Below, one piece after another: positions 26,293 to 33,760 of a DNA stretch of 64,000 nt. Origin of the DNA: an uncultured Roseicyclus sp. (lineage in GTDB: Bacteria; Pseudomonadota; Alphaproteobacteria; Rhodobacterales; Rhodobacteraceae); the NCBI GenBank assembly GCA_947494975.1, contig CANLXA010000003.1, positions 62,001-126,000 on the forward strand, written 5' to 3'. Within the stretch, counting starts at the first letter, position 1. The number at the start of each line of letters is the position of its first letter. The position numbers were made by a program, and so were the translations under genes. The notes under the pieces are model-generated. The model worked only from the letters and a program-made list of their open reading frames with translations. It was not told the origin of the DNA and did no database searches.

Positions 26293-27228
26293 ATGGCGGA
26301 CACCAATTACGAGCGCCAGAATCCCGCCTTCTACGCGCTGATCGCGCTTCTGGTCTTCATGTCCATCGGGCCGGTTCTGCTTCTGCTGATCAACTCCCTG
26401 AAGCTCGACGTGGATATCACCAGCGGGGCGGGCGGGCTTCTGTTCATGCCCACGATCCGCAACTACGAAACAGCCCTTTGCGATATCCTCTGGTACGAGC
26501 CCGAGCATCTGCGGTTCTGCACCATCCGCTTTGGCGGGGCTTTCGTGAATTCGCTCATCATTGCGCTGATTTCCACCGCGCTGACCCTCATTTTCGGCTG
26601 CATGGCCGCCTATGCGCTGGTGCGCTTCAAGTTCATGGGCCGCGATAGCCTGTCACTCTCCACGTTGGCCGTTCGCATGATCCCGCCCGCCGTGCTGCTG
26701 GTGCCGGTCTTTGGCCTCTGGAACAATTCCTTCTGCCTCGACAATGATTACGGGCTCGGCGCCTGGATCCGCGACACATTCGGCGGGCGCGGCGATGTCT
26801 GCCTGGCGGGCACCCATTCCGGCATCATCCTGGTCTATGTCGCGATGAACCTGCCGTTTGTGATCTGGATTCTGCAAAGCTTCATCGTGCAGGTCCCCAA
26901 GTCCCTGGAGGAAGCCGCCCGGGTGGACGGGGCAGGGCCGTTTCAGGTGTTTTTCCTCGTCGTCCTGCCCCTGATCAAACCCGGTCTCGCCGCCGCGTCG
27001 ATCTTCACCTTCCGCATCGCGTGGAACGAATACCTGCTGGCCTCGGCCCTGGCGGATCGCGATACGATGACGGTCCCGATCCTGATCGTGAACAACGCGT
27101 CCGAATTCGACGGGCTCGGCACGATAATGGCCACGGGCATGTTGCTGGCCATTCCCCCGATCCTCTTCACTTTGTTCGCGTCCCGGCAGATCATCACCGG
27201 CATGACGGCAGGTGCTGTGAAGGGGTAG
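26293..27228 (+). CDS. sugar ABC importer permease 2
   Basis: A 311-residue MalG/UgpE-like permease with six membrane segments and EAA loop KSLEEAARVDGAGPFQVFFLVVLPLIKPG. A cysteine-containing extracellular insertion (FCLDNDYGLGAWIRDTFGGRGDVCLAG) between helices is longer than usual. It completes the CUT1 importer and is three bases from the UPF0261 gene. Confidence 0.9.
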   Translation: MADTNYERQNPAFYALIALLVFMSIGPVLLLLINSLKLDVDITSGAGGLLFMPTIRNYETALCDILWYEPEHLRFCTIRFGGAFVNSLIIALISTALTLIFGCMAAYALVRFKFMGRDSLSLSTLAVRMIPPAVLLVPVFGLWNNSFCLDNDYGLGAWIRDTFGGRGDVCLAGTHSGIILVYVAMNLPFVIWILQSFIVQVPKSLEEAARVDGAGPFQVFFLVVLPLIKPGLAAASIFTFRIAWNEYLLASALADRDTMTVPILIVNNASEFDGLGTIMATGMLLAIPPILFTLFASRQIITGMTAGAVKG

Positions 27229-27231
27229 GGT

Positions 27232-28374
27232 GTGACACGGGTTCTGTTGATCGGAACGGTCGAAACCAAGCGGCAGGAGATGTCCTACATGGCCGCCGCC
27301 CTGCGCGCGCATGGGCTGGAGGTCGAGATGATGGACGTTTCCCTCGGCTCCGGCGGGGCAGTCTGGTCGGGGGCCGAGAAGCTGGCGCGCATGGCCGCCC
27401 GGGCCGAAGCGGCGGCGGCCGACATCGCGGCCCGTTGCGGCGATTGCAAGGTTGCCATCGGCATCGGCGGCGGCACCGGTGGGGAGATCGTGCTGGCCGC
27501 GATCAAGGGCCTGCCCGCCACCTATCCGCGCATCCTTGTCACAACGCTGGCCTTCGATCCGCGCCCGGCGCTGGCCGACAGCTCCATCACCATCATCCCC
27601 ACCCTGTGCGATATCGAGGGGCTGAATACCCAGCTTCGGCAGGTCTTCGAAAATGCGGCTGCCATGGTTGCGGGCCTGACGCGCGCGCAACCGGTCGCGC
27701 CCGGCGACCGGCCCAATATCGCCGTCACCACCCTTGGTGCGACCGGTCGGGCGGGGGCCGAAATCTCACGCGAGTTAAGTGATCAGGGGTTCGAGGCAAC
27801 CGTCTTCCACGCCAATGGCTATGGCGGGGCCGCGTTTTCGCGCTTCGTGACGGAAGGCCACGCTGATGGTGTGATCGACATGAACGTACACGAATTGGGG
27901 CGCATCCGGCTGGCCGGTGCCCATGTGCCCATGCCCGACCGGTTCACCGGTGCCGCGACGCTGCCCCGCGTGGTTCTGCCGGGCGCGCTGAACTTCATCG
28001 GGCTTGGCGCCATCGAGACGGTCGGAGACGCCTATCTTGACCGTCCCCACTATCGCCACACGGCCCAATTCACCCATGTGAAGCTGACCGATGCCGAGAT
28101 GGAAGATCAGGCCATCGCCCTGGCCCAAGCCCTCAACCATGCCACCGCGCCGTGCCACGTCCTGATCCCCATGGGCGGCTTCAGCCACGAGGATCGGCCT
28201 GGCGGTGCCATCGAGGACGAGGCCCTCCGCCAGATTGCCGCAGAGACGCTCGAACAATATGCCCGCGCCTATAGCGTTGCGCGGCTGCCCCATCACATCA
28301 ACACGCCCGACGTGGCGCGGGCCGCCGTGGCCGCGCTGGAGGCCGCCATGACCCAAAGGACCGAACATGCCTGA
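27232..28374 (+). CDS. UPF0261 / Tm-1-like ATP-binding domain protein
   Basis: A 380-residue protein of the UPF0261 family, related to the ATP-binding domain of the plant Tm-1 resistance protein. Glycine-rich GIGGGTGGEIV and VTTLGATGRAG are the likely nucleotide-binding loops, and the C-terminal half holds VLIPMGGFSHED. The molecular function of bacterial members is not established. Here it sits inside a sugar importer-aldolase operon, overlapping the aldolase start, which points to a catalytic step in carbohydrate breakdown. The start is GTG 27232, three bases after the permease stop. Confidence 0.87.
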   Translation: MTRVLLIGTVETKRQEMSYMAAALRAHGLEVEMMDVSLGSGGAVWSGAEKLARMAARAEAAAADIAARCGDCKVAIGIGGGTGGEIVLAAIKGLPATYPRILVTTLAFDPRPALADSSITIIPTLCDIEGLNTQLRQVFENAAAMVAGLTRAQPVAPGDRPNIAVTTLGATGRAGAEISRELSDQGFEATVFHANGYGGAAFSRFVTEGHADGVIDMNVHELGRIRLAGAHVPMPDRFTGAATLPRVVLPGALNFIGLGAIETVGDAYLDRPHYRHTAQFTHVKLTDAEMEDQAIALAQALNHATAPCHVLIPMGGFSHEDRPGGAIEDEALRQIAAETLEQYARAYSVARLPHHINTPDVARAAVAALEAAMTQRTEHA

Positions 28375-29047
28375 TTTCCCCGATCTGCACGACAAGATGG
28401 ACGCCCTGATCGCTACGGCCAAACGCTGTTTCGTGGGCGGGTTGCAGACCAATGCGGGCGGCAACCTGTCGGTGCGGCTGGACGCGCGCGACGCGATTGT
28501 GATCAAGCCCTCAGGCATCGGCTTCAACGAATGCACGCGCGACAATCTGCAGGTGGTGATGCTGGACGGGACGATCCTTCCATCGGCACAGGCCCTGAAA
28601 CCTTCCAAGGACCTCGACTTTCACCTCGACCTCTACCGCTTCCGCGACGACATAAACGCCATCGTGCATTGCCACAGCCCCTGGGCCACCGGCTATGCCA
28701 GTGCCGGGATAGAAATCCCCTGCCTGACTGTGCAGACCATCGAGAAGATCGGGCGGATGCCCCTGATCCCGCTTTCGGCCAATGGCGGGCCCCAGACGGA
28801 GGTGGAGATCAGCCCCGTTTTCCGCGATCCGAATATCCGGGCGGCCGTGCTCGCCAATCATGGCACCATCGGCGCGGGACCGACCCTGATGGCGGCGCAA
28901 TACCTGGCCGAGATCATCGAAGAGACCGCGCAGATTGCCTATGTGCGCGATACGTTGATGGCCGCCCACGGCAAGACCCAGGCCGACCTGCCGCAATACG
29001 GCACCGCGATGGATGCGCGGGCCGCGGCAGGCGAGGCGATGCGGTGA
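28367..29047 (+). CDS. class II aldolase/adducin family protein (AraD/FucA-like)
   Basis: A 226-residue class II aldolase or epimerase of standard length. TNAGGNLSVRL binds phosphate, IVHCHSPWATGYA carries the zinc histidines, LDFHLDLYR holds the catalytic acidic residue region, and LANHGTIGAG supplies another zinc histidine. L-fuculose-phosphate aldolase and L-ribulose-phosphate 4-epimerase are the closest known activities. It overlaps the UPF0261 gene by eight bases. It is the second class II aldolase of the locus; the other is in the opposite operon at 19199-20164. Confidence 0.9.
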   Translation: MPDFPDLHDKMDALIATAKRCFVGGLQTNAGGNLSVRLDARDAIVIKPSGIGFNECTRDNLQVVMLDGTILPSAQALKPSKDLDFHLDLYRFRDDINAIVHCHSPWATGYASAGIEIPCLTVQTIEKIGRMPLIPLSANGGPQTEVEISPVFRDPNIRAAVLANHGTIGAGPTLMAAQYLAEIIEETAQIAYVRDTLMAAHGKTQADLPQYGTAMDARAAAGEAMR

Positions 29048-29131
29048 TCCCGGCAGGATCGAAGAACGTTCCGTGAGTGGGCGCAAGATACTGTTCGGGC
29101 CGCTAGATAAGCCAAGCCGACGCGGCCCGGC

Positions 29132-29857
29132 TCAATCCAGCTTCCGCAGCACCTTCATCGTCGCAAAATCTTCCTGCTTCGGTTCGGCGGCAAGCAGCGG
29201 CCGGCTTGGCGCTGCTTCCGCAAAGGTGGCATTGGCCTTGTGCGTTTTCGCATAGACCCGCCGCTCCAGACGGCCCAATTCACGTTTTACCAGTTCGACC
29301 TGAAATAGCAGTTGATCGCGCGACGCCCGCAATTGGGCAAGGCTGTCCGTGAGTGTCCGAACGTCTTCCTCGGAGCGGAGGTCATCCTCCGTCAGTGCGG
29401 CGATGTTGAGCGCCGGCAAAAGCACCCAGTTCAACGCCTCGCGATAGACCTGCGATGTCATTTCCTCCATCGGATAGGCAAAGCCATCATCGTCCAGCAG
29501 CGTGCGGTGCGGGTTGCCCGACACCACCGAAAACCGGACCTGGGCATGGGCGTTCTTGCGGCCAAACGAGCTGTAGATCACGCGAACCTGCCGCATGATC
29601 AGCCCGGGCAGGCGGATCACCGCATCGGGGTTGGAATACACCGCGTCGCCCGAGGTGAAGCCCGCAAGGATCGGTTCGAGAAATTCGGTGATCTCCGGGC
29701 AGAATACCTCGGACATGAATTTTTCGGACCGGAAGGAGATCCGGTGGCGCCGATCCGGGGTGCCCAACGTAATAGTGACCGGCACCCATTGCTGGGTGGC
29801 GGCATCGTTGGAAAGTGAGATCGACAGACCTTGTTCATGCCGCAGTTCGGGCATCAT
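29132..29857 (-). CDS. unknown soluble protein downstream of the CheB-CheR hybrid
   Basis: A 241-residue protein with no membrane segment. The N-terminal about 150 residues look like a mixed alpha/beta domain (VPVTITLGTPDRRHRISFRS, VRVIYSSFGRKNAHAQVRFSV). A likely coiled coil at about residues 170-205 (LTDSLAQLRASRDQLLFQVELVKRELGRLERRV) and a charged tail follow. I do not recognise the family. ATG 29857 follows AGGAG by seven bases. The gene lies 82 bases downstream of the CheB-CheR hybrid, on the same strand, and a full CtrA-type site lies 48-62 bases upstream of its start, suggesting its own cell-cycle or motility-linked promoter. Confidence 0.8.
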   Translation of the reverse strand: MMPELRHEQGLSISLSNDAATQQWVPVTITLGTPDRRHRISFRSEKFMSEVFCPEITEFLEPILAGFTSGDAVYSNPDAVIRLPGLIMRQVRVIYSSFGRKNAHAQVRFSVVSGNPHRTLLDDDGFAYPMEEMTSQVYREALNWVLLPALNIAALTEDDLRSEEDVRTLTDSLAQLRASRDQLLFQVELVKRELGRLERRVYAKTHKANATFAEAAPSRPLLAAEPKQEDFATMKVLRKLD

Positions 29858-29904
29858 CCCCAAAACTCCTATCGGCGATTTGGTTCAATTTATATCTATG
29901 CCTG

Positions 29905-29919
29905 TTAACATGTGGTTAA
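29905..29919. promoter_or_regulatory. CtrA-type binding site TTAA-N7-TTAA
   Basis: TTAACATGTGGTTAA is an exact match to the alphaproteobacterial CtrA consensus TTAA-N7-TTAA; with flanks it also reads GTTAAC-ATGTG-GTTAAC. It is intergenic, upstream of the 29132-29857 gene. AT-rich sequence (TTCAATTTATATCTATG) lies between it and that gene, as a promoter would need. Confidence 0.6.
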
Positions 29920-29939
29920 CGCGACGGGTTTCCCCGCAT

Positions 29940-32900
29940 CTATGCCTCGTCCAGCCGAAGATTGCCATAGATATGCGAGGAGGCCTCCGCCTCGTTCTTC
30001 GCGACATGCCCCTCGCCCCGGCACTTCACCACGGACCGGTCGCGCCGAACAAGCCGGGCCTGGAATTCAAAACCCTCGCCCTTTTCGATAGCGGCATCGA
30101 TCAGGTTCTGGATCCGGATCTGGTCGTCGTGGTGGAACGCGTCGATCAGCCCCGACAGCGATGGAATATGGGTCTTGGGGTTATGGCCAAGCATCTCGAA
30201 AAGCCCAGCGCTCCAATAGGGCAGCTTGTTCATGATGTCGTAGGAATAAAAGGCAAATCCAAGCTCGTTCTGCAGCTCTTCCATTTGCCGCACAATCAAC
30301 TGGATCGTGGTCAGCTCGGTGACATTCTGGAACACACCGATGATGCGAAGCGGGGTGCCGTCGGTGGCCGTGATGCGCTTGCCGACGGATTGCACCATCA
30401 CCGTGCGTCCATCGCGCCGGGTCAGGCGATTGAGAATGCGGAACGGCTCCCCGTTCTTGGCGCATTGCTCGATCTTTTCGATGATGCCGGGACGATCTTC
30501 CGGGGCATAGAAGGCGATCGCGTCGTCAAAATTCGGCACACCCTCTTGCGGATCGACGCCATGGATGCGGAAGACCTCATCGGACCAGAAGACGCTGTTG
30601 TCGCTGAGCTGCAGTTGCCAATGGCCGACATTCCCGAAGCGCTGCAGCAACTCGATGGCCTCGTTCGACGAGAAATCATCCACCAGCGTGACGACCACGC
30701 CGGCAACATCATCGGTCTGGTTGCGGAATGGCGAGACGGCAAGCCGTTTGACGCTGTGACCGGAGCTGAAGGTGATCCGGCGCTCGGCCCGGAACCGGAA
30801 GACATCGTTGCACATCTGCGCCAGCACCGACATCTGCTCGGGAAATTCGCATTGCGACAGGTGCACGCCGGTCTGCGGCAATTCGCGGATCTGGAATTCC
30901 TTCATCGCGGCGTCCGAGGCGCGGCGCACAATCAGCGCCTGGTCGATCACGAGAACGGGGAAGGGGACCACCTGAAGGGTTGCCGTCAGGTCGGTCGAGA
31001 CACGCTGAAGCTCATGGGAGTTAACCTGTAATTCCTCATTAACGGTGATGAGTTCCTCGTTGGTGGACTGCAATTCCTCGTTCGATGTCTCCAGCTCTTC
31101 ATTGGTGGCCTGAAGCTCTTCGTTGGTCGACTGCATCTCTTCATTGATGGATTGCAGCTCCTCGTTGGAGGTCTGAAGCTCCTCCACGGTTTGTTGCAGC
31201 GCCTCCCGCGTCTGCGCGATTTCCAGCTCCATCTGCCGGATATAGGTGTGCTGCTCCGTCTCGCTCATGGCTTCGAGCTCTTCGAAGGGGGTGTCCTTCA
31301 TCCGGGTCTCGATGGCGACAAGGACGTGATCCTCGTTATCTTCGGTCGACGGCAGCGGGTAGCACACGCTGCGCGCCTGGTTGAATTTGGCGCCGTCCAG
31401 ATCGTGCCAGCGCCCGGTGCGTCGTTCCTTGTTCTTCAGGGCGGTCGCGAAAAGCCCGCTGATCTCATCGCGCAGGGATTTGCGCAAGGACCGGATCCCG
31501 ATCCAGAGCGGCGCGTTTTCCGTAAGCTGCGTGAAGGGGGAGATGTCGCCGTAAACGCGCACGATCTCCCCGCTGCGGGTGAGGATGAAGCCGTTGGGCG
31601 CAACCGAGCGCGCCAGGGCCGAGAACATGCCGGCATCGAAGAAATGGCCCGGTTGGCTGTCCTCCATCTTTTTGGCGGGTGCGGCGGGGATCCAGCGGCC
31701 ATAGGCCGGATTGCCGATCTCGGGCCGGATGGAACTGGCCATGCCGAGGCGGCGCTTGGAATAAATCTTGTCGGTGCCTGAGCGTGTCTCGAACAGCGAT
31801 TCCATGTTGCCCACGGATTCCGACGTGCCCAGAAACAGGAACCCCGACGGGTTCAGCGCATAATGGATGCGGTGCAGGATGCGGTTCTGCAGTGCCGTGT
31901 TGAAGTAGATCAAGACATTGCGTAGACTGACAAAATCGAGGTTGAGGAAGGGCGGATCCTGAAAGATGTTGTGCAGGGAAAACAGCGTCAGATCGCGCAA
32001 CTCCCGCATCACTTCGATCTGGCCATCATGGACCTTGAAATACTTGTCCAAGAACTCCTCGGGGATGTCGGACGCCGCCGTGATCGGGTAGATCCCGCGC
32101 CGGGCCACCTCAAGGGCGCGGTCATCGATATCGGTGGCGAAGATCTGGATGCGGGATTTGCTCAGCTCTTCGATCCCGCCCATCGCCTCGGCCAGCATGA
32201 TCGCGATGGAATAGACCTCTTCACCGGTGGCACAGCCCGCAACCCACAGGCGCAGCTGGCCGATCTCCCGGTTGGCGGTCATCTTCTCGAATTCGTTGCG
32301 CAATTGCTCGAACTGGCCGCGATCCCGGAAAAAACGCGTGACCGAGATCAGCAGGTCCCGGTAGAGCGCGTCGACCTCCTCCACCGAGGCCCGGCAATAG
32401 GCGACATATTCGTCGTAATCCTCGATATCGAGGGCCGCCATGCGCCGGTTGATGCGGCGGCTGACGGTGGTTTCCTTGTAATCGCGGAAATCGACGCTGG
32501 TGCGCGCCAGAAGGATCTGGAACAGGTCCGATAGCTTGCTGGGGCGCTCGTTGAGGCGGCGCAGCGCCCCGAAATCGCGCGGACGGGCGAGAATCTTTTC
32601 CAGATGCTGGCCGATCTGTTCGGGCGACAGCGTCAGGTCGATGCAGCCGGTTTCGGCGGCCGAGGCCGGCATCCCGTCATATTTCGCGGTCGAGATATCC
32701 TGCGCAATCGTGATGCCGCCCGCCTCGCGGATCGCCTGCACCCCGTAGCTGCCATCGCTGCCGGTGCCCGACAATACAACGCCCACACAATTCTGCCCCT
32801 GCTCGTGGGCAAGCGATTTGAACAGCCGGTCGGCGGACGGCTTGGGGGAGGCCGTGTGGCCGCCCGGTTCCACCAATTTCAGCAGCCCGTCCTCCAAAAT

Positions 32901-33176
32901 CACATCCGTATTGGGCGGCGTGATGAAGAAGGTGTTTGCGGTCGGCACAGTCTCCCCCGTCAATTCCACCACCGGAAGCGGCGTTTCGCGTGAGATGAGC
33001 GAGGTCAGCAGGCTCTTGTGGGTGGGCGACATGTGCTGCGCCAGGATGTAGACGGCATTGGCCACGGCGGGCAGGTTCTGCACCAGCGAAGAGGCGGCTT
33101 CCAGCCCGCCTGCGGAGGCCCCGATACCCACATAGAACAGTTCATCGGCCGGAGGGCCGTCAACAATCTCATCCAT
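29940..33176 (-). CDS. CheB-CheR hybrid with coiled coil and PAS domains
   Basis: A 1078-residue protein. Residues 1-190 are a CheB methylesterase domain with the active-site triad regions GIGASAGGLEA (Ser), QHMSPTHKS (His) and LSGTGSDGS (Asp). Residues 210-470 are a CheR methyltransferase domain (RRINRRMAALDIEDYDEY, LRLWVAGCATGEEVYS, ITRF-like VTRFFRD). A long coiled coil built from repeated NEEL heptads comes next, then at least two or three PAS domains to the C-terminus. No histidine kinase domain follows, unlike many similar hybrids. ATG 33176 has GGGAG eight bases upstream. Output and partner are unknown; separate control of another signalling protein is likely. Confidence 0.9.
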   Translation of the reverse strand: MDEIVDGPPADELFYVGIGASAGGLEAASSLVQNLPAVANAVYILAQHMSPTHKSLLTSLISRETPLPVVELTGETVPTANTFFITPPNTDVILEDGLLKLVEPGGHTASPKPSADRLFKSLAHEQGQNCVGVVLSGTGSDGSYGVQAIREAGGITIAQDISTAKYDGMPASAAETGCIDLTLSPEQIGQHLEKILARPRDFGALRRLNERPSKLSDLFQILLARTSVDFRDYKETTVSRRINRRMAALDIEDYDEYVAYCRASVEEVDALYRDLLISVTRFFRDRGQFEQLRNEFEKMTANREIGQLRLWVAGCATGEEVYSIAIMLAEAMGGIEELSKSRIQIFATDIDDRALEVARRGIYPITAASDIPEEFLDKYFKVHDGQIEVMRELRDLTLFSLHNIFQDPPFLNLDFVSLRNVLIYFNTALQNRILHRIHYALNPSGFLFLGTSESVGNMESLFETRSGTDKIYSKRRLGMASSIRPEIGNPAYGRWIPAAPAKKMEDSQPGHFFDAGMFSALARSVAPNGFILTRSGEIVRVYGDISPFTQLTENAPLWIGIRSLRKSLRDEISGLFATALKNKERRTGRWHDLDGAKFNQARSVCYPLPSTEDNEDHVLVAIETRMKDTPFEELEAMSETEQHTYIRQMELEIAQTREALQQTVEELQTSNEELQSINEEMQSTNEELQATNEELETSNEELQSTNEELITVNEELQVNSHELQRVSTDLTATLQVVPFPVLVIDQALIVRRASDAAMKEFQIRELPQTGVHLSQCEFPEQMSVLAQMCNDVFRFRAERRITFSSGHSVKRLAVSPFRNQTDDVAGVVVTLVDDFSSNEAIELLQRFGNVGHWQLQLSDNSVFWSDEVFRIHGVDPQEGVPNFDDAIAFYAPEDRPGIIEKIEQCAKNGEPFRILNRLTRRDGRTVMVQSVGKRITATDGTPLRIIGVFQNVTELTTIQLIVRQMEELQNELGFAFYSYDIMNKLPYWSAGLFEMLGHNPKTHIPSLSGLIDAFHHDDQIRIQNLIDAAIEKGEGFEFQARLVRRDRSVVKCRGEGHVAKNEAEASSHIYGNLRLDEA

Positions 33177-33304
33177 CTGGCATCTCCCGCACCACAGCGA
33201 TGAGTTCGCACGGATCCCGCTTCGGGATCCGGCCACTCCCCACCGCCGCCAAACTAGGGAGGCGGCCAAACCGGCGCAATCGAAGAAGGGTTAACGGGGC
33301 GGAT

Positions 33305-33760
33305 CTACCGGGCCTCGAAGGTCAATCGGCCGGTCAAGCGTTGCGGTCCTAACCTATCCATGTCTACCACCAGCGCGCCATCGGGACCGGGGGCAAAGCC
33401 CACTCCCTGCCCATCGGGCGACGCGAGCGTCACGCTGTCCGGCGCGACCGAGCCGCTGACATTCAGATCCGCGGTCTCGGACCCGGAGAAGACGACATTG
33501 CCGCTGGCTGAACTGCCGGTGACCGCAATCTGCCATCGCCCCTCGAAGCGGCCCTGCACCGTGGCGCAGCCAAGCGTTCCGATCCAATCCGTGGCACTGG
33601 CCGCACTGGCATTCAACGTGCAGCGGATCCGGATCTGCGCGCCATCGGGCGCGGTCAGCCGGGCGGCGGTGCGCCACTCACCGGATAGCCAGGCGGGCAC
33701 ATCGGCCAAGGCGGGCAGGGGGAGCAGCAAGAGAGCGGCCAGAAACATCGTGCGGGTCAT
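33305..33760 (-). CDS. small secreted protein, unknown
   Basis: A 151-residue protein with a clear signal peptide MTRTMFLAALLLLPLPALA. The mature domain is rich in small residues, predicted beta strands and two cysteines (IRCTLNA, LGCATVQG). No family recognised. The start ATG 33760 overlaps the stop of the RND exporter as ATGA, so the two are co-translated; a periplasmic helper for the exporter is a fair guess. Confidence 0.82.
   Translation of the reverse strand: MTRTMFLAALLLLPLPALADVPAWLSGEWRTAARLTAPDGAQIRIRCTLNASAASATDWIGTLGCATVQGRFEGRWQIAVTGSSASGNVVFSGSETADLNVSGSVAPDSVTLASPDGQGVGFAPGPDGALVVDMDRLGPQRLTGRLTFEAR

Noticed and set aside
31010-31200. Repetitive DNA resembling a tandem array
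   Set aside because: It encodes the NEEL-repeat coiled coil of the CheB-CheR hybrid; not a CRISPR or noncoding repeat.
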